This document shows, in pieces, positions 1-6,573 of a DNA stretch of 12,231 nt (its first letter is position 1; the number at the start of each line of letters is the position of its first letter). Origin of the DNA: Catenibacterium sp. co_0103 (lineage in GTDB: Bacteria > Bacillota_I > Bacilli_A > Erysipelotrichales > Coprobacillaceae); NCBI RefSeq assembly GCF_004168205.1, contig NZ_RCYB01000060.1:1-12231 (forward strand). The letters are read 5' to 3'. A model generated the notes under the pieces. The model saw only the letters and a program-made list of their open reading frames with translations. It was not told where the DNA came from and did no database searches. The position numbers and the translations under genes were made by a program.

Positions 1-281
1 AAAAGGAGCTTGTATAGATCAAGCTTGCAACTCTGAAAAATAGTGCCTGAAAGCAGTGAATGTTGCTTATGGCATGAGCTGCATTCAAGAACATATGAAG
101 TCTTGGTCTTTCCTACACGCTTGACTAGGTAATACTTATGACAGCCACAACGGTCACATGAAAAGCCTTCAGGCCATTTCATGGATTTGAAGAATTCAAT
201 GCAGTTATCAATATTGTTGGAATATTTCTGAGTGAACTGATAAAGAGAAGCTTTCTTAGGCTTTAATACTTTGTTTGACAT
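1..281 (-). CDS. IS1595-family transposase, N-terminal fragment (runs off window)
   Basis: I translated this gene by hand on the minus strand from the ATG at 281-279: 93 complete codons are visible before the window edge. The product starts MSNKVLKPKKASLYQFTQKY. It contains a zinc ribbon with C42-x2-C45 and C67-x2-C70, and the stretch after the second pair (SLLSGTIFQSCKLDLYKLL) is typical of the zinc-ribbon N-terminus of IS1595 (ISXO2-like) transposases, which cut and paste the element with a DDE/DDN-type catalytic domain. That catalytic domain lies outside the window. A ribosome site GGAGG (295-291) sits 9 bases before the ATG and supports this start. Nothing in the visible part is broken, so activity cannot be judged. 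Confidence 0.85.
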   Translation of the reverse strand, partial: MSNKVLKPKKASLYQFTQKYSNNIDNCIEFFKSMKWPEGFSCDRCGCHKYYLVKRVGKTKTSYVLECSSCHKQHSLLSGTIFQSCKLDLYKLL

Positions 282-312
282 ATGATTATACCTCCATCTA
301 ATTTCTAATCTA

Positions 313-318
313 ATTATA
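313..318 (-). promoter_or_regulatory. Candidate -10 box of the IS1595 transposase promoter
   Basis: On the minus strand a perfect TATAAT occupies 318-313, about 32 bases before the transposase ATG. This would give a leader of roughly 25 bases containing the GGAGG site. No good -35 box is seen at 16-18 bases upstream; the nearest GACA-like sequence is about 20 bases away. The call is therefore moderate. Confidence 0.45.
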
Positions 319-407
319 GAACAGATGGGAAATTCATGTGTCCGGTTCAGCTTCATGAACGCCGTTTAATCGGTGCTTATGAAATTTAATTTTCACTAAC
401 CTGTGGT

Positions 408-704
408 TTGTGGGTATTCAAAAATAATGATTATAATTTAGATTCCATTTTAGAATGTAATGATCTTTATGAATATGATGTAGTCACTGTTCATGATTCT
501 CATGGTAGGACAGATACAAATAGTTTGAAGAAGACATTAATAAGATATAGTGTACAGGGCTGGAGACTAAAGACAGCTTTCACAAATGAAATAGGCAGTA
601 ATATGGTAGGTGGTGCTATTGTAGGTGTTGGTGTAGGAAGCAATAGTACAAGTGATGAAGTTGTACTTATTTTTGAAAGAAAAATAAGAAATGCGAAGAA
701 ATAG
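408..704 (+). CDS. DUF4177-like small protein, probably 5'-truncated by the IS
   Basis: The 98-codon frame can only begin at a TTG (408); the next in-frame ATG is at 602, and no ribosome site precedes the TTG. The frame is open back to 390 (stop TAA at 387-389), which suggests an original start removed by the IS1595 insertion. The sequence LYEYDVVTVHD (20-30), SVQGWRLKTAFTN (48-60) and DEVVLIFERKI (83-93) follows the beta-beta-alpha-beta pattern of DUF4177: a YEYxVV strand, a GW-L turn and a final LIFER strand. A glycine-rich stretch (GGAIVGVGVGS, 68-78) separates the last strands. The function of this domain is unknown to me. The stop codon lies in the inverted repeat shared with the convergent hydrolase gene. 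I think this is a C-terminal remnant, but a TTG-started gene cannot be excluded. Confidence 0.55.
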   Translation: MWVFKNNDYNLDSILECNDLYEYDVVTVHDSHGRTDTNSLKKTLIRYSVQGWRLKTAFTNEIGSNMVGGAIVGVGVGSNSTSDEVVLIFERKIRNAKK

Positions 705-728
705 ACCGAGCAAGTTGCTCGGTCTATT
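700..728. terminator. Bidirectional terminator-like perfect inverted repeat
   Basis: Bases 700-713 (AATAGACCGAGCAA) and 715-728 are perfect reverse complements around one central base, G714. In RNA this gives about 11 paired bases with a CAAGTTG loop. It lies between two convergent genes and contains both stop codons: TAG at 702-704 on plus and TAA at 729-727 on minus, which overlaps it by two bases. Uridine tracts after the stem are weak on both strands, so termination may be inefficient or partly structural. Confidence 0.7.
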
Positions 729-1647
729 AGTCTACATATTTCTCTAAGAAATGAGTAATATTGCTTTGAACAAGTTTCTTCTCTTTATGATAAGATTCAC
801 CATGTGCAGCATCATTCACAATAAGTAATTTCTTTTCTGCCTGACAGGCATTATAGAGTTCTAATGCCATGTAAGTAGGCACAAAGTGATCCTGGTTACC
901 ATGTATAAATAATGTAGGTGTTTTAGACTTCTTGACTTGATTGATTGCACTGGCCTGTTTGAAGTTATACCCTACTGTCTTTTTTGACAATAATGTAGCA
1001 CTAGGCAGTAATAAGAATGGTGGACATCCTTTATTCTTTAAGTAGTATTTGAATTCATCATAAGCACTTGTATAGCTGCAATCAGCGACAATAGCTTTCA
1101 CATTATCAGATAATTCTTCACCACTTACCATGAGGACTGTTGCCCCACCCATGGATATACCATGTAAGACAATGCTCATAGGTTCATTATGGAAGTACTC
1201 TTCCATTTTTTTAATCCATTCTAATATATCTAAACGGTCAAGCCATCCAAAACCAATATAATGTCCTTCTGATTGTCCATGCGCTCTATTATCTGGAAGA
1301 AGGATATTATAACCAAGTTCATGATAGAAACGAATATAATATGCAAACTCACGATAATGGTAAGAATGGAATCCATGAACACAGATTACTAATTTATTAG
1401 AATCAGGATAAGGAAGGAACTGCCCTTCTAGCTTTAATCCATCATAAGAAGTGATTTCCATATCAATAAATGTCTGATGATCTAGCCATTGTTTATCATC
1501 TTCACTTATTGGATGTTTTAATCCTACTTTTTCTTTTTTGCATCTTGTACATACTTTTTCTATCGCAATGCGCCCTGCTGCAAGATAAGTGGCAGATGCC
1601 GCAGCTACTGCGCCTATTGTACCAATAACTACATTCTTCTTTTTCAT
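727..1647 (-). CDS. Membrane-anchored alpha/beta hydrolase
   Basis: This 306-residue alpha/beta-hydrolase-fold protein probably faces the outside of the cell. It starts with lysines and a hydrophobic segment (about 5-24), suggesting a membrane anchor or uncleaved signal. Fold landmarks are the oxyanion HG (91-92, CVHGFHS), the region LLPDNRAHGQSEG (116-128), the nucleophile elbow GISMGG with Ser165, Asp253 in HGNQDHFVP and His282 in DAAHGESY. These complete a Ser-Asp-His triad. The family is like B. subtilis YqkD and other serine hydrolases/peptidases; the substrate cannot be read from sequence. I chose ATG 1647 over an in-frame ATG at 1671 because AAAGGAGG lies between them, 9 bases before 1647. 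The gene is monocistronic here, divergent from tsaC and convergent with the DUF4177-like gene. Confidence 0.88.
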   Translation of the reverse strand: MKKKNVVIGTIGAVAAASATYLAAGRIAIEKVCTRCKKEKVGLKHPISEDDKQWLDHQTFIDMEITSYDGLKLEGQFLPYPDSNKLVICVHGFHSYHYREFAYYIRFYHELGYNILLPDNRAHGQSEGHYIGFGWLDRLDILEWIKKMEEYFHNEPMSIVLHGISMGGATVLMVSGEELSDNVKAIVADCSYTSAYDEFKYYLKNKGCPPFLLLPSATLLSKKTVGYNFKQASAINQVKKSKTPTLFIHGNQDHFVPTYMALELYNACQAEKKLLIVNDAAHGESYHKEKKLVQSNITHFLEKYVD

Positions 1648-1656
1648 GACAAAATA

Positions 1657-1665
1657 CCTCCTTTT
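1657..1665 (-). promoter_or_regulatory. Ribosome site that fixes the hydrolase start
   Basis: On the minus strand AAAAGGAGG (1665-1657) is followed by 9 bases and ATG 1647-1645. Because it would be coding sequence if translation began at ATG 1671, the downstream ATG is the better start. Confidence 0.8.
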
Positions 1666-1681
1666 ATTCATTATATAAAAT

Positions 1682-1709
1682 ATTCTATGAAGAATTTATG
1701 TACAAACAA
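1682..1709 (-). promoter_or_regulatory. Candidate promoter of the hydrolase gene
   Basis: On the minus strand TTGTTT (1709-1704) and TAGAAT (1687-1682) are separated by 16 bases. The predicted start near 1675 would give a leader of roughly 28 bases that includes the ribosome site. A perfect TATAAT at 1675-1670 is an alternative -10, but it would leave almost no leader before the AGGAGG. Confidence 0.4.
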
Positions 1710-1784
1710 TTAAGTTTGAATAAATAATTGACAGATATATGAATTTGTAAGTAGAAAAGGGTATGTTGGAAAGCGATAAATATA

Positions 1785-1813
1785 TGTTTTTAAGAAAGTT
1801 TTTGTGTTAAAAT
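1785..1813 (+). promoter_or_regulatory. Promoter of the tsaC-rpiB-glyA-upp-atp gene train
   Basis: TGTTAAAAT at 1805-1813 is an extended -10 (TG, one base, TAAAAT). The sequence 17 bases upstream (TGTTTT, 1785-1790) is a poor -35, as is common with extended -10 promoters. The predicted start near 1820 would leave a leader of only about 17 bases, too short for a riboswitch or attenuator. A TTGACA at 1728-1733 followed after 18 bases by TAGAAA (1752-1757) could be a second, weaker promoter. The divergent intergenic space 1672-1836 holds nothing else that I recognise. Confidence 0.5.
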
Positions 1814-1824
1814 AATACCGATAT

Positions 1825-1830
1825 GAGGTG
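1825..1830 (+). promoter_or_regulatory. Ribosome site that fixes the tsaC start
   Basis: GAGGTG at 1825-1830 lies 6 bases before ATG 1837. The in-frame GTG at 1828 is part of this site and is therefore not the start. Confidence 0.75.
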
Positions 1831-1836
1831 ATTTTA

Positions 1837-2457
1837 ATGACACAGGTTATAGGACCAGAACAGATGGATTTATTAGTGAGTGCAGTAAGAGATGGGAAGA
1901 TTGTTGCATTTCCTACGGAAACTGTTTATGGCGTTGCCTGCTTATTCGATGATTTGAAGGGTCTTGATAGAATTATGGAAATCAAGAAACGTAACCCGAA
2001 TAAAGCAGTGACTCTTATGTTGTCAAAAAAAGATGATGTAAAGAAGTATGGCTTAGTAGACGAGGGTACCCAGAGAGTGATTGATAAGTTTATGCCAGGT
2101 AGAATGACAATCGTATTAAAAAGACTGGATAGTGTGGATTCGAGACATGTTAGTGGAAAAGATACAATAGGTATTAGAATCCCAGACAGTTCTTTCGTTT
2201 TGTCACTCATTGATCAGACAGGGCCTTTATCAGTAACAAGTGCTAATTTATCTGGTCAAGGGAATACGACAAACGAAAAAGAAGTACTTGCACAGCTTGA
2301 TGGACAGATTGATATGGTTGTCAGAGGACAGACTGCTTCGGCAACTGCATCTACAGTCGTGGATTTAAGTCAAGGTGATGTGAGAATACTAAGAGAAGGT
2401 TTAATTACCAAAGAAGAAATCGAGGAGGTATATTATGAAAGTTGCAATCGCTTGTGA
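1837..2457 (+). CDS. tsaC: L-threonylcarbamoyladenylate synthase, short TsaC/YrdC form
   Basis: The enzyme makes threonylcarbamoyl-AMP from threonine, bicarbonate and ATP, the first step of tRNA t6A37 modification in the cytosol. The 206-residue product is a single YrdC domain. Visible family marks are GKIVAFPTETVYGVACL (20-36), the basic KKRNPNKAVTLML stretch (49-61), GTQRVIDKFMPGRMTIVLKR (76-95), GIRIPDS (112-118) and PLSVTSANLSG (130-140), which carries the nucleotide-binding SxTSAN motif. STVVDL (172-177) and RILREG (183-188) close the domain. B. subtilis YwlC, in the same neighbourhood, carries an extra C-terminal SUA5 domain of more than 100 residues that is absent here. The 3' end overlaps rpiB by 23 bases, so translation is probably coupled. 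Confidence 0.92.
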   Translation: MTQVIGPEQMDLLVSAVRDGKIVAFPTETVYGVACLFDDLKGLDRIMEIKKRNPNKAVTLMLSKKDDVKKYGLVDEGTQRVIDKFMPGRMTIVLKRLDSVDSRHVSGKDTIGIRIPDSSFVLSLIDQTGPLSVTSANLSGQGNTTNEKEVLAQLDGQIDMVVRGQTASATASTVVDLSQGDVRILREGLITKEEIEEVYYESCNRL

Positions 2458-2875
2458 TCATGGTGGATTACGTTTAAAGAATGTTCTTATTGATGAAATG
2501 AAGAAACAGGGTTATGAAGTTGTAGACTATGGTACTTATACTGAAGACTCTTGTGATTATCCTGATTATGCATCTAAGGCAGCTAAAGCTGTTGCATCAG
2601 GAGAATGTGAGAAAGGTGTCGTTGTTTGTGGAACAGGAATCGGTGTATCAATTACATGTAATAAGGTAGATGGTATCCGCTGCGCATTATGTCATGATGT
2701 ATTTAGTGCAAAAGCGACAAGAGCTCATAATGATACTAACATGATTGCAATGGGACAGAGAGTTATTGGAGAAGGACTCGCTGTTGAAATTCTTAATGCA
2801 TGGCTTCATACTGATTTTGAAGGTGGAAGACATGTTAAGAGAATTGAAAAAATGATGGCTTTAGAAAAGGAGTAA
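2435..2875 (+). CDS. rpiB: Ribose-5-phosphate isomerase B
   Basis: RpiB interconverts ribulose 5-phosphate and ribose 5-phosphate in the non-oxidative pentose phosphate pathway, feeding PRPP and nucleotide synthesis. The 146-residue product has the LacA/RpiB fold: [11 protein letters not shown] at the N-terminus with D8-H9, the phosphate loop [13 protein letters not shown] (61-73) with the expected catalytic Cys65, and [17 protein letters not shown] (96-112) with H98, N99 and R109. Length matches the family. A strong GAGGAGGT (2422-2429) lies inside the end of tsaC, 5 bases before this ATG. It corresponds to B. subtilis ywlF; a galactose-6-phosphate isomerase subunit (LacA/LacB) is an alternative, made unlikely by the neighbourhood and the lack of a partner gene. 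Confidence 0.93.
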   Translation: MKVAIACDHGGLRLKNVLIDEMKKQGYEVVDYGTYTEDSCDYPDYASKAAKAVASGECEKGVVVCGTGIGVSITCNKVDGIRCALCHDVFSAKATRAHNDTNMIAMGQRVIGEGLAVEILNAWLHTDFEGGRHVKRIEKMMALEKE

Positions 2876-2880
2876 GCATT

Positions 2881-4116
2881 ATGAGAGATACAGAAGTATT
2901 TGCGAGTGTTGAGCGAGAATTGAATAGACAAAGAAACAAAATTGAATTAATTGCTTCCGAAAACTTTGTATCTAAAGAAATTATGGAGCTTGCGGGCTCA
3001 GTTCTAACAAATAAATATGCTGAAGGATATCCAGGTAAGAGATATTATGGTGGATGTCAGTTTGTGGATGAAGTAGAAACATTAGCACAGGAAAGACTTA
3101 AGAAGCTATTTGGCTGTGAGTATGCAAATGTTCAGCCTCATTCTGGTGCACAAGCGAATACAGCTGTTTATTTTGCTTTATTACAGCCAGGTGATAAAGT
3201 ACTAGGTATGTCTTTAAATGATGGTGGGCATTTAACTCATGGACATCCATTAAACTACTCTGGTAAGACTTATGAATTCCATGCTTATGGTGTTGATAAG
3301 GAAACAGAAAGAATCGATTATGATGAATATAAGAGATTGTGTGAAGAAATCAAACCTAAGTTAGTTGTTGCAGGGGCAAGTGCTTATGCAAGAACGATTG
3401 ATTTCAAATTCATGGCTGAAGTAGCACATAGTGTTGGAGCTATCTTTATGGTAGATATGGCACATATTGCTGGTTTAGTTGCTGCAGGAGATCATCCATC
3501 TCCATTCCCTTATGCAGATATCGTGACGACTACAACTCATAAGACTTTAAGAGGTCCTAGAGGTGGTGTCATCATGTGTAAGGAAAAGTATGCAAAAGAT
3601 ATTGATAGAGCTGTTTTCCCTGGTATGCAGGGTGGACCTCTTATGCATATTATTGCGGCTAAAGCAGCTTGCTTCTATGAAGCATTACAGCCTGAATTCA
3701 AGGAATATAGTCATCAAATCATTAAGAATGCAAAAGCTTTAGAAGAATCTTTAAAGGAAGAAGGATTCCGTCTTGTAACTGGTGGTACTGATAATCACCT
3801 ATTACTTATTGATGTAAAGAGCAGCTGTGGTATTACAGGTAAGAAAGCTCAGAGATTACTTGATGAAATCAATATTACAGCTAATAAGAATGCGATTCCT
3901 TTCGATACAGAAAAACCTTTCAAGGCTTCTGGAATCCGTGTTGGTACCCCAGCAATGACCACAAAAGGATTCAAGGAAGATGACTTCAGAGAAGTTGGAA
4001 AGATTATTGCTTATCGTTTAAAGAATGAAGAAACTGATGAAGTAAAGAATGAATGTCTTGCAAGAGTAAAGAAGTTAACTGATAAAGTGACTATGTATGA
4101 CGATATTAAATACTAG
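2881..4116 (+). CDS. glyA: Serine hydroxymethyltransferase
   Basis: This PLP enzyme converts serine and tetrahydrofolate to glycine and 5,10-methylene-tetrahydrofolate, the main cellular source of one-carbon units. The 411-residue length is normal. Marks in order are [13 protein letters not shown] (19-31), [16 protein letters not shown] (44-59), [15 protein letters not shown] (83-97), the PLP-contact [13 protein letters not shown] (191-203), and [14 protein letters not shown] (216-229) with the Schiff-base Lys221. [10 protein letters not shown] (near 352-361) holds the conserved substrate-carboxylate Arg. AAGGAG (2867-2872) sits 8 bases before the ATG and overlaps the end of rpiB. The glyA-upp-atp order is conserved in many Firmicutes. 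Confidence 0.97.
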   Translation: MRDTEVFASVERELNRQRNKIELIASENFVSKEIMELAGSVLTNKYAEGYPGKRYYGGCQFVDEVETLAQERLKKLFGCEYANVQPHSGAQANTAVYFALLQPGDKVLGMSLNDGGHLTHGHPLNYSGKTYEFHAYGVDKETERIDYDEYKRLCEEIKPKLVVAGASAYARTIDFKFMAEVAHSVGAIFMVDMAHIAGLVAAGDHPSPFPYADIVTTTTHKTLRGPRGGVIMCKEKYAKDIDRAVFPGMQGGPLMHIIAAKAACFYEALQPEFKEYSHQIIKNAKALEESLKEEGFRLVTGGTDNHLLLIDVKSSCGITGKKAQRLLDEINITANKNAIPFDTEKPFKASGIRVGTPAMTTKGFKEDDFREVGKIIAYRLKNEETDEVKNECLARVKKLTDKVTMYDDIKY

Positions 4117-4127
4117 GAGGTCATAAG

Positions 4128-4748
4128 ATGGTTAAAGTACTCAATCATGCATTAATTAAACACAAACTCTCTATTATGAGAGAAGAAAAGACATCAAACT
4201 ATATTTTCAAGCAGAACCTTGATGAAATCGCAATGTTGATGGCTTATGAAGTCACAAAAGATTATCCTTTAAAAGAAAAGGAAATTGAAACACCTATTTG
4301 TAAGACAACTGGTTATGAACTAGATAGAGATATTATTCTTGTACCTATCTTACGTGCTGGTGTGGGTCTTGTAGATGGCTTCAGAAGAATCATGCCAACT
4401 GCGAAAGTAGGTCATATTGGTATGTATAGAGATGAAGAAACATTGATTCCTCATGAATATTATGCTAAATTTCCTAAGGGATTAGAGAGCGCAAAGGTTA
4501 TTGTTCTTGATCCTATGCTTGCTACTGGTGGTTCAGCTGATATGGCTATCCAGAATATTAAAGATCGTGGTGCGAAGGATATTGAACTTGTCTGTCTTGT
4601 AGGTGCACCTGAAGGTGTGAAATACATTGAAGAACATCATCCAGATGTAAAGCTTACTTTAGCTGCATTAGATGAAAAGCTAAATGACAAGGGATATATT
4701 GTACCAGGTTTAGGAGATGCGGGAGACCGCTTGTTTGGTACTAATTAA
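4128..4748 (+). CDS. upp: Uracil phosphoribosyltransferase
   Basis: Upp converts uracil and PRPP to UMP and pyrophosphate in pyrimidine salvage. The 206-residue product shows the PRPP loop VIVLDPMLATGGSAD (124-138), the ILRAGVGLVDG motif (74-84), the flexible-loop region near HIGMYRDEET (96-105) and the C-terminal uracil pocket YIVPGLGDAGDRLFGT (190-205). AGGAGG before the ATG gives strong initiation. The TAA stop shares one base with the ATG of atpI, in a TAATG junction at 4746-4750. Length and motifs are ordinary for the family. RpiB upstream supplies the pentose phosphate that becomes PRPP. Confidence 0.97.
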   Translation: MVKVLNHALIKHKLSIMREEKTSNYIFKQNLDEIAMLMAYEVTKDYPLKEKEIETPICKTTGYELDRDIILVPILRAGVGLVDGFRRIMPTAKVGHIGMYRDEETLIPHEYYAKFPKGLESAKVIVLDPMLATGGSADMAIQNIKDRGAKDIELVCLVGAPEGVKYIEEHHPDVKLTLAALDEKLNDKGYIVPGLGDAGDRLFGTN

Positions 4749-5122
4749 TGGGATTTGATGAATATGAAGTAAGAAGAACTTCTGTTAAAGTATTTCTTGC
4801 AGGATTGATTCTTGCGGTTATACTTTCCATCATTCTTCATTCAATCAGCTACTGCTTAGGGTTTGTATTAGGTTATCTTATTGATTTATTAATTTTACAG
4901 ATCAATATGAAAATGACTGATACAATACTTTCCATCCAGACTGCAGGTAAGACAATTGCGGTTATGTTATTTATGGCTAAATTGTTTATTTTTGCAGTAG
5001 GTTTTGCGATAGCTGGATTCTTTCCAGAAATAGTAAATATGTATACTGTATTTCTGGGCTATCTAGTAGTAAAGATTTCTATTTATATACATGCATATGG
5101 AGAAAGGAGGCGTATGAGATAA
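4748..5122 (+). CDS. atpI: ATP synthase subunit I (AtpI-like membrane protein)
   Basis: This 124-residue protein is almost entirely membrane-embedded. I see four hydrophobic segments near residues 12-32, 35-52, 67-90 and 95-114, and a basic C-terminus (GERRRMR). Sequence identity in this family is low, so the call rests on length, four-helix topology and its place directly before atpB. AtpI is thought to assist assembly of the c-ring or to handle cations such as Mg2+; neither role can be read from this sequence. The start ATG overlaps the upp stop by one base (TAATG) and has no clear ribosome site, so initiation probably depends on translation of upp. It ends in another TAATG with atpB. Confidence 0.82.
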   Translation: MGFDEYEVRRTSVKVFLAGLILAVILSIILHSISYCLGFVLGYLIDLLILQINMKMTDTILSIQTAGKTIAVMLFMAKLFIFAVGFAIAGFFPEIVNMYTVFLGYLVVKISIYIHAYGERRRMR

Positions 5123-5787
5123 TGAAAATCACTATTCAGCCAGAACTGATATCATCATTGATTGTGACTGTGATACTTTCTATTTTCTTTGTTTATGCAG
5201 GTAAAAAAATAAGAGAAGCAGATCCAACTAAGAGACCAAAAGGTGTGGTTCTTCTTGTTGAAACCGCCATTAAGATGGTTTACGATTATATGGGCACAAT
5301 CATGCCTAAGAAATATGCGAAGAACTACTATCCTTATTTCTCTATGTTATTTGCATGGCTGTTGGTTTCTAACTTATTTGGATTAACAGGTTTTGATGCG
5401 CCAACTACTAACTACTCAATCACGTTATCCTTAACATTAATTACATGGGTATTAATTCAGATTAATGCGATTAAGTATCAGGGTGTTGGCAGTTATATTA
5501 AGGGAACTTTGATTCCCCCAACAAACCTATTTGGTTTGATTTCACCATTGATTTCTATATCAATGCGTATTTTCTGTAACTTATTGAGTGGTACATTTAT
5601 TATGGCCTTAGTATATCAGGCAACATCATTCTTAAGTTACAAGTTGATTCCATTCAACTTTTTAGGACCAGTGGTAGCACCACTATTACATTGTTATTTC
5701 GATGTATTCTCTGGATGTGTACAAGCACTGGTATTCGTTACACTATCTTCAATTCTGATTTCTAATGAAAATCCAGATGAAGAATAA
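5122..5787 (+). CDS. atpB: ATP synthase Fo subunit a
   Basis: Subunit a is the membrane stator that provides the two ion half-channels against the c-ring. The 221-residue product has five to six hydrophobic segments. The essential arginine, equivalent to E. coli Arg210, is Arg149 in SPLISISMRIFCNLLSGTF (141-159), the family signature. PYFSMLFAWLLVSNLFGLTG (71-90) and the C-terminal SGCVQALVFVTLSSILIS (197-214) also match. AAAGGAGG (5103-5110) precedes the ATG by 11 bases within the end of atpI, and the genes share one base. The gene is intact and of normal length. Subunit a alone does not tell me whether protons or sodium ions are used. Confidence 0.96.
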   Translation: MKITIQPELISSLIVTVILSIFFVYAGKKIREADPTKRPKGVVLLVETAIKMVYDYMGTIMPKKYAKNYYPYFSMLFAWLLVSNLFGLTGFDAPTTNYSITLSLTLITWVLIQINAIKYQGVGSYIKGTLIPPTNLFGLISPLISISMRIFCNLLSGTFIMALVYQATSFLSYKLIPFNFLGPVVAPLLHCYFDVFSGCVQALVFVTLSSILISNENPDEE

Positions 5788-5804
5788 ATGAAAAAAATGT
5801 CAAT

Positions 5805-5810
5805 AGGAGG
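5805..5810 (+). promoter_or_regulatory. Strong ribosome site that fixes the atpE start
   Basis: AGGAGG lies 9 bases before ATG 5820 but only 3 bases before the in-frame TTG at 5814, so ATG 5820 is the start. The strong site and separate spacer fit the high copy number of subunit c in the complex. Confidence 0.8.
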
Positions 5811-5819
5811 AAATTGATT

Positions 5820-6047
5820 ATGACAAGAGGTTTAATTGCAATCGCTGCTGGTATTGCAGTACTTGCAGGTTTAGGTACAGGTATTGGTGAAGGTTTAGTT
5901 GCCGCTCATGCAGTATCTGCAATTGGAAGAAATCCTGAGGCTGAAAGCAAGATCCGTACTACTATGATCTTAGGTATCGCCTTAACAGAAACAGTAGCCC
6001 TCTATGGTTTACTTATTTCTTTCATCTTATTATTCGTATTCAAATAA
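5820..6047 (+). CDS. atpE: ATP synthase Fo subunit c (rotor ring), two-carboxylate ion site
   Basis: Ten or more copies of this 75-residue hairpin form the rotor ring. Helix 1 (about 4-32) and helix 2 (about 46-73) flank the polar loop GRNPEAESKI (36-45), with the conserved R-x-P of the F1 contact. The ion-binding carboxylate is Glu57 in LGIALTETVALYG (51-63). A second glutamate, Glu24 in GIGEG (21-25), occupies the place of Gln32 of the Ilyobacter tartaricus sodium-type ring: the 33-residue spacing between the two positions is identical. Thr58 and Tyr62 align with Ser66 and Tyr70 of that site, while Val59 replaces Thr67. Whether the ring carries Na+ or H+ is therefore open. Start ATG 5820 is chosen from the AGGAGG spacing. 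Confidence 0.95.
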   Translation: MTRGLIAIAAGIAVLAGLGTGIGEGLVAAHAVSAIGRNPEAESKIRTTMILGIALTETVALYGLLISFILLFVFK

Positions 6048-6072
6048 AAAATAGTTTAAGGAGGAAAAAACT

Positions 6073-6573
6073 ATGCCAGATATAGCCGCAAAGTTATTTC
6101 CAAACCCTACCACTATGATTGTTCAGTTATGTTCCACTGCAATCATGCTTCTTCTGTTCAAGAAATATTTATGGAATTATGTATTAGAATTCTTCCAGAA
6201 GAGAGCTGATTTTATAGAAGGTAATATCAATGATGCGAAGGCTAAGAATGAAAAAGCATCTGAATATCTTCTAGAAAGTGAAAAGCACGCTAAAGAAGCT
6301 GCAAAACAGTATAAAGAAATCATAGATCAGGCTAAGGAAGATGCCGTAAAGGCTAAGAGTAAAATCATGGATGAAGCTAACAAGCAGGCTCAAGAAAAGA
6401 TTGAACAGGCTCGCCATGAAATTGAATCTGAAAAGCTTGCAGCACAGGATGAAATGAAGAAAGAAATTGTGGATGTTGCTGTTGAAGTGGCTACTAAAGT
6501 CATGGATCAGAATATGAATACTGAAGCCAATAAAGCTTTAGTAGATGATTTCGTAAAACAGGTTGTTAACTAA
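6073..6573 (+). CDS. atpF: ATP synthase subunit b (peripheral stalk)
   Basis: Subunit b anchors the stator: one N-terminal membrane helix (about 12-34, ending LLLFKKYLW) and a long, charged, heptad-like helix (about 45-145) rich in K, E, A and Q that reaches up to F1 as a dimer and binds delta. The 166-residue length is normal and no duplicate b' gene is present, so a homodimer is expected. AAGGAGG (6058-6064) precedes the ATG by 8 bases. The stop overlaps the atpH start by one base (TAATG). Confidence 0.95.
   Translation: MPDIAAKLFPNPTTMIVQLCSTAIMLLLFKKYLWNYVLEFFQKRADFIEGNINDAKAKNEKASEYLLESEKHAKEAAKQYKEIIDQAKEDAVKAKSKIMDEANKQAQEKIEQARHEIESEKLAAQDEMKKEIVDVAVEVATKVMDQNMNTEANKALVDDFVKQVVN

Larger units (their letters stand above)
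1..401 (-). mobile_element. Partial IS1595-family insertion sequence (inner end)
   Basis: The left edge of the window lies inside an insertion sequence whose transposase gene reads leftward out of the window. The family call rests on the zinc-ribbon N-terminus of the transposase. The outer boundary is not proven. Reading inward from 401, the end would begin GGTTAGTG, and the following 8 bases (402-409, TGTGGTTT) could be one copy of an 8-bp target duplication, the size known for IS1595-type elements. The other end is outside the window, so neither the inverted repeat nor the duplication can be confirmed. Bases 282-401 hold the transposase leader and a small inverted repeat near 343-363 (TTCA...TGAA core), with no gene. 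Confidence 0.6.

Noticed and set aside
1648..1671. Longer start (ATG 1671) for the alpha/beta hydrolase.
   Set aside because: The eight extra codons contain the AAAGGAGG ribosome site for ATG 1647, so the longer start would translate its own initiation signal.
1828..1836. GTG at 1828 as tsaC start.
   Set aside because: It is part of the GAGGTG ribosome site that serves ATG 1837.
1680..1836. Riboswitch or attenuator before the tsaC-atp train.
   Set aside because: The most likely transcript start leaves only about 17 bases of leader, and I find no stem with a T-run there.
1926..2210. Minus-strand open frame inside tsaC.
   Set aside because: It is a shadow of a well-conserved gene, with no ribosome site or recognisable domain. 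The frames at 6538-6750 (-), 8032-8217 (+), 10157-10441 (+) and 10632-10832 (-) were rejected for the same reason.
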